Shown piece after piece: positions 17,256 through 25,849 of a stretch of DNA of 64,000 nucleotides (positions are counted from its first letter, which is position 1; each line of letters begins with the position of its first letter). Position numbers and translations under genes: made by a program. This DNA comes from Desulfomonile tiedjei DSM 6799 (GTDB lineage: Bacteria > Desulfobacterota > Desulfomonilia > Desulfomonilales > Desulfomonilaceae): positions 3,290,001 through 3,354,000 of the forward strand of contig NC_018025.1 in the NCBI RefSeq assembly GCF_000266945.1, read 5' to 3'. Below the pieces are notes generated by a model. The model made no database searches. It was not told the DNA's origin and saw only the letters and a program-made list of their open reading frames with translations.

Positions 17256-19738
17256 TATTGACGCGACAATGATTCAACCTTTTTCGGATTTTGCTTCATG
17301 TTGAGATATCGCGTGTAGTCCAATTTCCGGAATGCTTCCATCGCGTGCGAGTATGCCTGTTCGGCCAGTTCGCTCTTGCCTGATTTTTCATATACCCTCG
17401 CCTTGTCTGCGAGCACGGAAGCACTGGAACGATCGTAATAATCAAGGGCGTCCTGAAGACGCCGGGCTTTTTCATAGCCAGTGGCTATGGCATAGAGTGC
17501 CTGGGTTTCAGTCTGGTTATCGTTCGCCATTCGCGAGCGCCAGAGATTCTTCAGTGCCTCGATTAGGGTGTTTTCGAGCTTCATTTTTGTAGCAAGAGAG
17601 CGAGCAGCCCGAGCAGCGGAATCAGCTACTTTAGAACCGGGATCGATAACGGACGCGCGGGTCAAATCCTCGAGTGCAGCAGAAAGTTGTCCCATCTGCT
17701 CTTTCAGCGTCCCGCTTTTATAGAGGATCTCGTCCAATCCCTTGGTTCTTCCGAGCTTCTCTCGAAAAGCGAGCGAGGCAGAGAGTCCGTGCAATGCTTT
17801 TTCGTAATCCTTGTTCTTGGTGAACTTTTCAGCAATTCGCTCCAGCACGACTATCATCTGGGACTCATCTTGTTTCTGTCGAAGTTTTCTCAATTCCGAC
17901 AGGTCTTGCTGGATACTCTTCGCCATGTCTTTCGTTTCTGCATGACTTGGCCGCACTTCCGGTTTTACAGGGACTGCTGCAATGTTTGACTCCGACAATT
18001 TAGCAGCGAGTTTCTTCCGTCCTTCAGGTTGGAGAGCTCGATGGGCATCTTCAGATGCGAGCTTCTCTTTTGGCTGAAGCGGGTTCTTTATGGACAAGGT
18101 AATGCGTTTCGGCTGTCCGGAGTGGTCGTTCCCGGGTGCACCACCGGTTTCTGTTGCAGGTCCTTTACCTACTGATTCAATCTTGCTGAAATCCTGCTTC
18201 TGGGCCGGAATCTGGGGCTGGTTAGGTTTTACCGGTGGTTTCACTTCCGGGATTTGCTTTTTTTCATCCGGGGCAGTGATTTTGGCGATCACAATCGAAG
18301 GCTTGGTTTCGGTAGTCCGTTTTACCTCGGGTTCCTGAGGTGGTGTCTTTGCCTGGGCAACGGTCGTCTTCTCTTCCGGCTGGTGCTTCGGTTTCTCTGA
18401 AGCTGTTTTTTCCGGAGCTTTCTTGGGTGGTTTTCCGGCAGCGACATCCTCAAGTGCTGAAGCAAGTGTTGAGTAGCCTCGTGAATTAGCTTCATCTATG
18501 GCACGAGAGTAGAAAGATGAGGCTTTCTCCTTCTGACCGAGCGTCTTCTTACTCGCTGCTAGCTCTACAAGCGTAAGAATTACTTCATCACCGGCCTTTT
18601 GGGACAAGAAAGATCTTAGAGCGTCCTCGAAATATGCCGCAGCGCGAGCATGTTGGTTGAGTCTGGCATGTACTCTTCCCAGTTCCAGCGCATTCCATCC
18701 CACTGCGTATGAATTCTTGCTTCTTTTCTCCAGTTGCGAGCTATCCTCGAACCGAATAAGCGCTTTCTGCACATCGGATTGCTCTACGAACTGAACACCC
18801 TGTAAATAGATCTCCCGGGATGCAGGAGAGAATCGTTCCAAGGCTCTCGCGCGGCTCTTGCGCTCCAGTTCTTGAAGACTCTCGATGGGTGGTTCCGATG
18901 TCTTCTGAGAGGCAGAGGAGGTATTGGTCGGCGGTTTTTCTTTATAAACAGGCTTCGGCTCCGGCAGCGCCTCGGGCAACGGTCTGGCGAGCTGAATTCC
19001 CCTTTTGGGCTGGATCTTTGTCTGTTCGGCGGCCGTATTCCCAGAATCCGTCCTTGGTTCGCGGGTTGGAGAAAAGGAAATGTTGCCCGATCCCGGCAGT
19101 GCAGTTTTTTCCAGCAATGCAATCTTTCTCTCTATTTCTGCTGCTGCGGATGGATCGCTCGCCGCTGTGCGTGCCTTGCGATACAGTTTGAGAGATTGGG
19201 CCTTCTCTCCCAGAGCCTCCAAGGACTCAGCCATAAACAGAAATGCCCGCGGGTCTGTCGGTCGGTTCGCAATAGCTTTTTCGAATTCTTTGACGCTGTG
19301 TTGATAATCCGCTTTTTGAGCATATGCGAGACCCAGATTCGTATGTACGGTTGACTCCAGTCCGCCGTATTTCAGGGCTTCCATAAAATCCTGGATTGCT
19401 CTTTCAAAATCGTTTTTTTGAAGAAAGACTACCCCGCGATTGTTCAGGGCGTTTGTATAATCGGGGCGAATATCCAGAGCGCGCGTGTAGTCTGCCAGAG
19501 CTTTCTCCAGTTCTCCGCTCTTCTTGTAGGCGACTCCACGATCGTTATAATATCTGTAATTCCCCGGATCGAATTCAAGTGCCTTGGTGATGTTTCGTAT
19601 GGCAGCGTGATTATCACCGGCTTTAAGAGCTTGCAGCCCTTTTTGATAGCTATTCGGATCACCAAGTGCCGCCCCCCCGGATAAGAGGAATACGACACTC
19701 GTCAGCAATGATAACGGAAGGACAAGTGTCCTTTTCAT
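17255..19738 (-). CDS. large secreted TPR protein with proline-rich middle
   Basis: An 827-residue protein. Signal peptide MKRTLVLPLSLLTSVVFLLSG..AALG; about five TPRs (residues 25-200); then TPR-like helices to about 420; a long Pro/Lys/Glu-rich spacer (about 425-600) with many PEVK-like runs; and a second TPR block to the end. Layout suggests two binding scaffolds on a flexible tether, probably periplasmic. The start at 19738 has GGGGAT upstream; five extra codons are open before it. A small membrane protein is coupled downstream. Base usage is like its neighbours. Client unknown. Confidence 0.82.
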   Translation of the reverse strand: MKRTLVLPLSLLTSVVFLLSGGAALGDPNSYQKGLQALKAGDNHAAIRNITKALEFDPGNYRYYNDRGVAYKKSGELEKALADYTRALDIRPDYTNALNNRGVVFLQKNDFERAIQDFMEALKYGGLESTVHTNLGLAYAQKADYQHSVKEFEKAIANRPTDPRAFLFMAESLEALGEKAQSLKLYRKARTAASDPSAAAEIERKIALLEKTALPGSGNISFSPTREPRTDSGNTAAEQTKIQPKRGIQLARPLPEALPEPKPVYKEKPPTNTSSASQKTSEPPIESLQELERKSRARALERFSPASREIYLQGVQFVEQSDVQKALIRFEDSSQLEKRSKNSYAVGWNALELGRVHARLNQHARAAAYFEDALRSFLSQKAGDEVILTLVELAASKKTLGQKEKASSFYSRAIDEANSRGYSTLASALEDVAAGKPPKKAPEKTASEKPKHQPEEKTTVAQAKTPPQEPEVKRTTETKPSIVIAKITAPDEKKQIPEVKPPVKPNQPQIPAQKQDFSKIESVGKGPATETGGAPGNDHSGQPKRITLSIKNPLQPKEKLASEDAHRALQPEGRKKLAAKLSESNIAAVPVKPEVRPSHAETKDMAKSIQQDLSELRKLRQKQDESQMIVVLERIAEKFTKNKDYEKALHGLSASLAFREKLGRTKGLDEILYKSGTLKEQMGQLSAALEDLTRASVIDPGSKVADSAARAARSLATKMKLENTLIEALKNLWRSRMANDNQTETQALYAIATGYEKARRLQDALDYYDRSSASVLADKARVYEKSGKSELAEQAYSHAMEAFRKLDYTRYLNMKQNPKKVESLSRQ

Positions 19739-19813
19739 AATAATCCCCTGCAATAAAATGGGCTCATTACGTACACAGGACCGGATTCTTTCGAAAAAGG
19801 TCCACGTGCGTCA

Positions 19814-20059
19814 TCAGGGCGCTTTCTTATTGATGATGCCGAATTGGCTAAGCAAATCCGTTATCACTCCGGCAACTTCGTCCAACAATGCGGGACACTT
19901 TTCGGCAATCGATGCGGCAGGGCCATTGCTGGAAACAACATTTGTACGCGTTTTCGTTGCATCGACTTCAAGACGCTCATATCCGACAGCCCACGCGTGC
20001 ACGGTTACTCCTAAGCCGAGCAGCATGACCAAACCTAACATTTTGCATTTTCCACTCAT
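19814..20059 (-). CDS. small secreted protein of unknown function
   Basis: An 81-residue protein with a signal peptide (MSGKCKMLGLVMLLGLGVTVHAWA) and a short mature part containing one Cys and the hydrophobic helix LLDEVAGVITDLLSQFGII. The start has a strong GGAGG ribosome site. It lies 75 bp upstream of the large TPR gene in the same direction, so the two could share a transcript; an extended -10 lies before it. No family recognised. Confidence 0.65.
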   Translation of the reverse strand: MSGKCKMLGLVMLLGLGVTVHAWAVGYERLEVDATKTRTNVVSSNGPAASIAEKCPALLDEVAGVITDLLSQFGIINKKAP

Positions 20060-20112
20060 AAGAAAAGACCTCCATTATTCGGCCCACAATGATATCGAAG
20101 TATTGCATTAAA

Positions 20113-20121
20113 ATTGTAGCA
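20113..20121 (-). promoter_or_regulatory. extended -10 element
   Basis: TGCTACAAT on the minus strand, about 55 nt upstream of the small secreted gene. The context TGTTATGCTA-AATTT also occurs at the TPR operon promoter (8798-8810). No good -35 is seen, as often with an extended -10. Confidence 0.4.
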
Positions 20122-20310
20122 TAACACTTTGAAAATTACCAGTCTTAAGGTGTCATCTCCTCGAACTGGAGCAGCAGTTTGCGTTGAAGAAAGATTTAAT
20201 CGTAACACTGAGGCAAATTCTGCAACTTTCCGTGATCGTGTGCATCAATGTAAAATGAATCATGACACTCGATTCCTTTGAGCAATATCTGTAAGCACGA
20301 GGAGATTACG

Positions 20311-20670
20311 GTGAAAAGCATCGGAGAGTTGTTGAAAGATAAAGATGTGGCACGCCTTATCGATTGGGACCTGCATCCTTTTGACGCGGTGACAAGGTAC
20401 CTGGAGTGGGGAACAAACTGGTCCCGCGGTTTGAACCATGCAAAATCTTGTAATGAGGAAAGCGTCTACTTCAAGATCAATGCAATAAAGAAACCCGCTC
20501 GGCTAATGCTCGTCCGACAAAGCCACCATGATTACGAGATTATCTCCGAAGTGGAAGCGCCTCAGGAACTCATCGACGATTCCGTTCGTTTCTATGCCTG
20601 CAAGAATGCCGCATGCGGCCTTACTGAAGAACTAAAAGCTTGGCTGAAAAAGGATGCCGCTTCAAGCTAG
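20311..20670 (+). CDS. DVU0772-like conserved protein
   Basis: A 119-residue cytoplasmic protein. SIGELLKDKDVARLIDW, AVTRYLEWGTNW and the C-terminal LTEELKAWLKK resemble a small uncharacterised family I know from sulfate reducers (DVU0772 of Desulfovibrio); this is recalled, not searched. Two cysteines near the end (YACKNAACGL) are not part of the pattern I recall. The start is GTG 20311 with AGGAG 8 nt upstream. The CDC48-like gene follows in the same direction after 115 bp. Function unknown. Confidence 0.65.
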   Translation: MKSIGELLKDKDVARLIDWDLHPFDAVTRYLEWGTNWSRGLNHAKSCNEESVYFKINAIKKPARLMLVRQSHHDYEIISEVEAPQELIDDSVRFYACKNAACGLTEELKAWLKKDAASS

Positions 20671-20785
20671 TCTCTCTTGATTAGACACATTCCGAATTGG
20701 TGTGCCCATCGGTCGGGCTGCTTGCCGATGGGCCGGTTTTTGTGGCCGCTTGCCGGTTGTCCTATTCTTTTCAGGAGTATTCTCG

Positions 20786-22990
20786 ATGGATTGTCACTGC
20801 AAAGACCATCTTCCAGGTGAATGGCATTCTCATGAAGACTGCGACTGCAAGCACCATCACTCTCCCACCTATTCCTTTGTTATCACGAAAGTAATGGAAG
20901 AAGATCCCGGTGTAGGGACTGTCTATATTTCAAAAGCCTTTATGGAAAATCTCGAGGTCCAAGACGGAGACCCTGTGGAACTTCTGGGACCGACCACATG
21001 CGTGGTACAGGCCAAATCTCATCCCAATCCCTGGATTGATACCCGCATGATATCTATCGATAAGCACACGATGGAAAAAACGGGTGTCCAACTGTTCGGT
21101 CAGATAAGAATCAGAAAAACTGCCTGCGAAGAAGCCCAGTGCATCACTTTACAGGTTCCCCCGGGCAGCAATGTTACACGGCTCGGGCTTCGGGCCATGC
21201 TGGATCGGGCGGATGGAGCAGTGATAACGGGTAGAGACTATCTGACTCTCAAGGATCGGCGCGGACGGGAACTCCAATTTCGTATCGTAGAGAGCAACCC
21301 GGATCAGATGTCCAGGCTCAGTAAAAAGACGCTTATTCGTCTGGTGGACGAGAACGGGAACGAATACCTTGCTCGAAACGACACATCTTTTCAAGATGTT
21401 GGAGGATTAGACGAAGCAGTTAGCAAGGTGAAAGAAGTAGTTCAACTGCCGCTGAAACATCCGGAAATCTTCTATCGGCTGGGAATAGACCCTCCTCGAG
21501 GCGTGCTTCTCCACGGACCGTCAGGGACGGGAAAAACGTTGATAGCGAGGGCCGTTGCCGGAGAAACGGGATGCTACTTCAAGGCCATCAGCGGCACAGA
21601 GATCATGGACAAGTACTACGGCGAGAGTGAAGCCAAATTAAGGGCCGCGTTTGAAGAAGCGTATCAACATGCCCCTGCCATCATTTTCATCGATGAGATC
21701 GATGCCCTGGCACCGAGGCGTGACACTTCCGAAGGAGACGTGGAAAAGAGGGTCACGGCTCAGTTGCTGGCACTCATGGACGGGATGGAAGATCGCGGAC
21801 ATGTGATCGTGCTTGCGGCCACCAATCTGCCCAACGTGCTGGACAACGCACTTAGGCGACCCGGCAGATTCGACCGTGAGATACTGATCGGGGTTCCGGA
21901 TAAAGCAGGCCGTAAGAAGATACTCGAAATCCACACTCGAGACATGCCTCTAGGGACTGTGGACCTCGACGATATTGCACAGCGGAGCCACGGTTTCGTG
22001 GGAGCCGACATAAAGGCGCTCTGCCAGGAAGCCGGATTCAAAGCGCTTCGAAGAATACTTCCGGGCTTGGAACACACGGAACAGGAGCTTTCCGAAGATT
22101 TTCTCGAGGCCATTGCTGTTGAGACCAAAGACTTCGAAAGTGCGCTCAAGGAGATGCGTCCATCTGCAGGACGAAGCTTTGAGATCGATTTGAGAGACTG
22201 CGGCTGGGATCGAATCGCCGGATACGCGAAGGAAAAAGAGTTTCTCAAGGACATTGTTCTCTGGCCGCTCCGCAATAGCGAGACCCTTTTCGCCCTTGGA
22301 GTGAACCGCCCGGAAGGTCTCCTCATCACGGGTCCGTCCGGAATCGGAAAAACACTGATGGCCAGATCGCTTGGAAAAGAGAGCGGTTTCAACGTAATCG
22401 AGATTCGGGGACCTGAGCTGCTGTCCAAGTACATGGGCGAGAGTGAGCGAAATATCCGGGAACTGTTTCGGCAGGCTCGTCAAATGGCGCCGACGGTGCT
22501 CATATTGGATGGAATAGAAGCAATGGCCGTGTCGGGCTGGTCGGATTCCAAAGCGATCGACAGAATAGTGCATCAGCTCGTCACGGAGATGAACTCGGTT
22601 TCCGGTGAAAAACCTGTGCTCGTGGTGGGTGTGGCTACGTCTGCTAACGCATTGCCTCCGGCACTGAAAGCCACCGGGCGCTTCGGGTATGAACTCCCGC
22701 TCTCTCTGCCAACCGAAGAGGAACGGGCGGAAGTATTCAGACTTTATTTGCACTCCGGGAATGTGAGCTTCAAGGGGAATCTTCAGGAAATAGCAGCTAA
22801 CACCAACGGATTGACACCCGGTAATATAGAGGAAATATGCTGCAGAACTGTGCTTCAGGCCGCGCACTGCGCGATTGACTCGGATTCTGTTCCCCCCTGT
22901 TGTGTTGAAGTCACCGACACTGACGTGCTCAAAATGCTGGACCGATGGAAATTGATGACGGCTGATACCATTTCGCAATTATGCATATAA
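20786..22990 (+). CDS. CDC48/p97-type double AAA+ ATPase
   Basis: A 734-residue protein. An unusual His/Cys-rich leader (about residues 1-27, with HCKDH and CDCKHHH) precedes a double-psi barrel N-domain (30-200). D1 has Walker A GPSGTGKT (about 244), Walker B IFIDEID (about 303) and arginine-finger region LRRPGRFD. D2 has an intact Walker A GPSGIGKT (about 516), but Walker B is LILDGIEA, so the catalytic Glu is replaced by Gly, and the finger region reads LKATGRFGYE. So D1 probably hydrolyses ATP and D2 mainly binds it. Expected role: unfolding or complex disassembly. The start has AGGAG upstream. The last codons lie in a dispersed repeat. Confidence 0.88.
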   Translation: MDCHCKDHLPGEWHSHEDCDCKHHHSPTYSFVITKVMEEDPGVGTVYISKAFMENLEVQDGDPVELLGPTTCVVQAKSHPNPWIDTRMISIDKHTMEKTGVQLFGQIRIRKTACEEAQCITLQVPPGSNVTRLGLRAMLDRADGAVITGRDYLTLKDRRGRELQFRIVESNPDQMSRLSKKTLIRLVDENGNEYLARNDTSFQDVGGLDEAVSKVKEVVQLPLKHPEIFYRLGIDPPRGVLLHGPSGTGKTLIARAVAGETGCYFKAISGTEIMDKYYGESEAKLRAAFEEAYQHAPAIIFIDEIDALAPRRDTSEGDVEKRVTAQLLALMDGMEDRGHVIVLAATNLPNVLDNALRRPGRFDREILIGVPDKAGRKKILEIHTRDMPLGTVDLDDIAQRSHGFVGADIKALCQEAGFKALRRILPGLEHTEQELSEDFLEAIAVETKDFESALKEMRPSAGRSFEIDLRDCGWDRIAGYAKEKEFLKDIVLWPLRNSETLFALGVNRPEGLLITGPSGIGKTLMARSLGKESGFNVIEIRGPELLSKYMGESERNIRELFRQARQMAPTVLILDGIEAMAVSGWSDSKAIDRIVHQLVTEMNSVSGEKPVLVVGVATSANALPPALKATGRFGYELPLSLPTEEERAEVFRLYLHSGNVSFKGNLQEIAANTNGLTPGNIEEICCRTVLQAAHCAIDSDSVPPCCVEVTDTDVLKMLDRWKLMTADTISQLCI

Positions 22991-23097
22991 GATGGCGAAG
23001 TGCTGAGGTGTTCTGAGTGGAGTGATTAGACGGCCTTGCGTCGTCCGGAGCGAAGGATACCTCAGCCTCCCAGATTATAAAAACAAAAGCGAATCGG
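22968..23097 (-). repeat. ~130-bp dispersed repeat, copy 2
   Basis: Reverse complement of the repeat after astB (16443-16571), nearly base for base over GTATCCTTCGCTCCGGACG and its flanks. Its left edge CCATTTCGCAATTATGC lies inside the CDC48-like gene and supplies its last codons and its TAA stop. Confidence 0.75.
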
Positions 23098-23104
23098 TAT
23101 GAGA

Positions 23105-23190
23105 TGTGCCTGGCAGCGACGCCGAGCGCTACTGATGCGCTTTAGTATCTGTATATGATGACTTCAAAACTTTTGAGAAACGCCATAGAT
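23105..23190 (+). repeat. short dispersed repeat / MITE remnant
   Basis: GGCAGCGACGCCGAGCGCTACTG is followed by an AT-rich spacer and ACTTCAAAACTTTTGAGAAAC. The same order recurs at 39790-39865. The first block resembles the right-hand palindrome of the MITE family, so this may be a decayed relative. Confidence 0.5.
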
Positions 23191-23221
23191 CAAAAACCGG
23201 AGGGATTGCGTTCGGTTGTCC

Positions 23222-23250
23222 TTGACCTTTCCCGTGGATTCATTGATAAC
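23222..23250 (+). promoter_or_regulatory. probable promoter of the toxin-antitoxin operon
   Basis: TTGACC (-35, one mismatch), a 17-bp spacer, and GATAAC (-10, four of six), 20 nt before the toxin start. Just inside the toxin gene (23293-23309) ATTATCA-AAA-TGATAAT is a perfect palindrome that could be an autoregulatory operator, or only coding sequence. Confidence 0.45.
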
Positions 23251-23270
23251 AATTCACGGAGAAGGAACGA

Positions 23271-23645
23271 ATGCCATCCATAGAAGTCGTATATTATCAA
23301 AATGATAATAATGATGTTCCTATGAAAGACTGGTTGGAGTCCCTCAGTCGTCAACCGAAGCATAGGGCCAAGTGCATTGAATGGATTGGACTGCTGCGGG
23401 ATAACGGACGCGACTTGCGCCGACCCATAGCAGATTATCTGAGAGATGGCGTTTACGAATTACGGCCACGGATTCAGAAAATCCGGTATCGCATGTTATA
23501 TTTTTTTCATCTGAAAAAGAGGGCTGTAATTACTCATGGAATAACCAAACAGACTGACAAGGTTCCTCCGATAGCTGTAATGATGAAGAAGACGTACGAG
23601 AAAGCCCCTGATGAGCACAGTTACAGGGAGATAGATCATGAGTAG
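23271..23645 (+). CDS. HigB/Gp49-type RelE-superfamily toxin
   Basis: A 124-residue protein of the phage-derived Gp49-like/HigB group: MKDWLESLSRQPKHRAK, a central DNGRDLRRPIADYLRDGVYELRPR, then YRMLYFF and AVITHGITKQTDKVP, as in host-inhibition toxins. Family members cleave mRNA on the ribosome. A GAAGGAA ribosome site precedes ATG 23271. The stop overlaps the next gene by 8 nt, giving the toxin-first order typical of higBA. Its partner is unusual in carrying an HU domain. Confidence 0.88.
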   Translation: MPSIEVVYYQNDNNDVPMKDWLESLSRQPKHRAKCIEWIGLLRDNGRDLRRPIADYLRDGVYELRPRIQKIRYRMLYFFHLKKRAVITHGITKQTDKVPPIAVMMKKTYEKAPDEHSYREIDHE

Positions 23646-24258
23646 CAAAAAGATCGTCACTGATGCATACCAATGGTCGTACGATCGTTATTTAAGGGAT
23701 GAGCCTGAATTGGCGGAGATTGCTCGAGATATGAGGTCAAAGGCGGAGGAAGCCCGACAGATTTATGATGCTCGTGTTGAACTCCGACTGACCAGGGAAA
23801 AACTTGCAAGGCTCTCCGGTCTGACGCCGGCGATTATTGAAGATCTGGAGGAATCCGATTACGAGGGCGACTGGGCCCAAGCAATGGCTCAAGTGAAAAG
23901 AGCTCTCCATGGTCTCAAAAAAAGAGGTAATCTGGAATTCAAGAATAAGGGGGGACAGAAGGCTCGCGCCGGTAGATTCACAAAAGCTGAATTACTCTCT
24001 CAAATTGCTATCAGAACAAAGGTTTCACCAGAAGCAGTAAATGAGGTTCTGAAGTCGCTGATCGAAGCTATTTTGGAGGGCCTCAAAGAAAAGGGGGAGA
24101 TAACTATTCCCGCACTGGGGACATTCACAGTCGTCAAGAAACCGGCCCGCATTGACACTAAACCGCAGACAAAAACCGAAATCGAAACACCTGTCAGCAA
24201 AACGCCACATTTTAAGGCAGCAAAATCATTTCAAGAAGCAATAAAGAACGCCAAGTGA
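23638..24258 (+). CDS. HigA-like HTH antitoxin fused to an HU/IHF domain
   Basis: A 206-residue protein with two DNA-binding parts. Residues 45-75 (RVELRLTREKLARLSGLTPAIIEDLEES) are a Cro/C1-type helix-turn-helix as in HigA antitoxins. Residues 115-203 match HU/IHF: TKAELLSQIAIRTKVSPEAV, then GEITIPALGTFTVVKKPAR, an arm retaining KPQT, and FKAAKSFQEAI. A Gly/Lys linker joins them. HigA proteins usually end after the HTH (90-130 aa). The frame is continuous, and the gene overlaps the toxin by 8 nt. Expected role: neutralise the toxin and repress the operon; the HU part could bend operator DNA or bind the nucleoid. Domain calls are by motif, not search. Confidence 0.85.
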   Translation: MSSKKIVTDAYQWSYDRYLRDEPELAEIARDMRSKAEEARQIYDARVELRLTREKLARLSGLTPAIIEDLEESDYEGDWAQAMAQVKRALHGLKKRGNLEFKNKGGQKARAGRFTKAELLSQIAIRTKVSPEAVNEVLKSLIEAILEGLKEKGEITIPALGTFTVVKKPARIDTKPQTKTEIETPVSKTPHFKAAKSFQEAIKNAK

Positions 24259-24463
24259 ATCGCCCCGAAACAGGTTCTCGCGATGTCCCAGACATCCCAT
24301 CGTTCAAGAATCAGTCAAGCAGAACCGAGAATAGTGTTACCAAATTCTAACCGAACCAAATATTCGATCATTGTCTCAAAATGATATAGCTTAGAAGACA
24401 TTCAAGTTCGGTTAGCAGGAACTTGGGATGACAGTTGCCAAAATTCTTAATGGGGAGAACAAG

Positions 24464-24793
24464 ATGTCGTACTACGATGCAGGAGATCTTCCGAGATTTG
24501 GAGAAATTGGAGAAGAAGCACCCGAACTGTCTCGAAAATTCTTTGATTACTATCAGTCGGTGTTCGCCGAAGGTGAGCTTTCCGAAAGAGAAAAGGCTCT
24601 TATTGCACTTGCCGTGGCCCATGCTGTTCAGTGTCCGTACTGCATAGACGCGTACACGCAAGCATGTCTGGAAAAGGGTTCGCATATCGGCGAAATGACG
24701 GAAGCAGTACACGTTGCTGCGGCAATACGAGGCGGAGCTACTCTGATACACGGGCTACAGATGCGGAAGGTCGCATCGAAACTATCTCTGTAG
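24464..24793 (+). CDS. carboxymuconolactone decarboxylase-family protein
   Basis: A 109-residue AhpD/CMD-like protein. CPYCIDAYTQACLEKG holds the CxxC pair and downstream residues of the peroxidase-like branch, and ALIALAVAHAVQ leads into it. It resembles the 'arsenosugar biosynthesis-associated peroxidase-like' proteins found next to ArsS-type radical SAM enzymes, and exactly such a gene follows after 11 bp. The start at 24464 (MSYYDAGDLPRFGE) has GGGGAGA upstream. Likely role: thiol-based redox chemistry serving the radical SAM step. No arsM is present in the window. Confidence 0.85.
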   Translation: MSYYDAGDLPRFGEIGEEAPELSRKFFDYYQSVFAEGELSEREKALIALAVAHAVQCPYCIDAYTQACLEKGSHIGEMTEAVHVAAAIRGGATLIHGLQMRKVASKLSL

Positions 24794-24804
24794 GATGGTT
24801 CTCG

Positions 24805-25779
24805 ATGTCCGACTTACCTCATTTTTCTACTACGCTTGCGCATCACGATCTTGAGCTGAGGCGTGCCGAATTGAGTACGCTCCAGGTCAACATTGGATAT
24901 TTGTGCAATCAGGAATGTAGACATTGCCATCTCGACGCGGGTCCCACGAGAACTGAAATTATGAATTCGACGACCGTGGACGAGATCGTCGCGTTTGCAC
25001 AAAGGTATTCTTTTCAGGTAGCCGATATTACGGGAGGAGCTCCGGAATTAAATGCACACCTTCCTGAGTTCATCCTCAGACTTGCCCCCCTGGTGGACCG
25101 TCTCATGGTGCGCTGTAATCTCACTGCGCTGCATGATTGCAGCGAAAGATCGTCATTATTGATCGACTCGTTCAAACGTTGCGGAGTCGTCGTCGTAGCT
25201 TCGGTTCCATCCTCAAATCGAAGCCAATCTGAATCTCAGCGCGGTCCCGGCACTTTTGAAAGATCCATCCGGATGCTTCAGGGACTGAACAGAATCGGAT
25301 ATGGACAGCCGAGATCGGGCCTGGAACTCAACCTGGTGTGCAATCCTACCGGCGCTTTCTTGCCTCCTCCGGAAGCTCAACAGGAAAAGAAGATTCGAAG
25401 AGATCTGCTCCAGAAATGGGGAATTGTGTTCAACAACCTGTTTGTCTTTGCGAACGCCCCATTGGGAAGATTTCGGGAGTGGCTCGTGAGTTCCGGCAAT
25501 CTGGACAGTTATCTGCGTAAACTCGTGTCCGCTTTCAACCCATGCACCGTATCGGGGTTGATGTGTCGGAGCCTGATCTCGGTTGCATGGGACGGATACG
25601 TGTACGATTGTGATTTCAACCTGGCAAGAGGAATACCTGCAGGAAATAGCAGAATCCATGTTTCCGAACTTGCCGCCCCCCCTCCCCCGGGCTCATCCAT
25701 TGCCGTATCGGACCACTGTTATGCATGCACTGCGGGTGCGGGATTCACCTGAGGAGGATCGATTACCGCTCGAGTTTGA
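24805..25779 (+). CDS. arsS: ArsS-type radical SAM protein, probable selenoprotein
   Basis: Radical SAM enzyme with the cluster motif CNQECRHC (residues 34-41) followed by HLDAGPTRTE, as in the ArsS/'radical SAM-Cys-rich' family tied to arsenosugar synthesis. The first frame ends at TGA 25750 after HCYACTAGAGFT (315 aa). As I recall the family, members continue AGAGSSCGG; here TGA falls exactly on that last Cys and the next codons read GGSITARV before a second TGA at 25777. I therefore annotate 324 aa with Sec at 316. A SECIS-like hairpin follows. The start at 24805 has AGGAT. If no readthrough occurs, the CDS ends at 25752. Confidence 0.8.
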
Positions 25780-25792
25780 GCGGGCCTCTCCT
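25750..25792 (+). promoter_or_regulatory. UGA codon with SECIS-like hairpin
   Basis: TGA at 25750-25752 is followed by an inner perfect stem CCGCTC/GAGCGG (25766-25771 and 25778-25783) closing a 6-nt loop GAGTTT, and an outer stem AGGAG/CTCCT (25752-25756 and 25788-25792). The loop starts 20 nt after the UGA and opens with G, as in bacterial SECIS elements. SelB recognition is inferred. selA, selB and selC are not in the window. Confidence 0.6.
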
Positions 25793-25849
25793 ACTATGAA
25801 TGGACTGTCCCTCCAGGACTCAAGAATGTGGTATTAATTTCACATCACC

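Noticed and set aside
23293-23309. ATTATCA-AAA-TGATAAT palindrome as the antitoxin operator
   Set aside because: It lies inside the toxin coding sequence and could result from the YQNDNND residues; kept only as a note.
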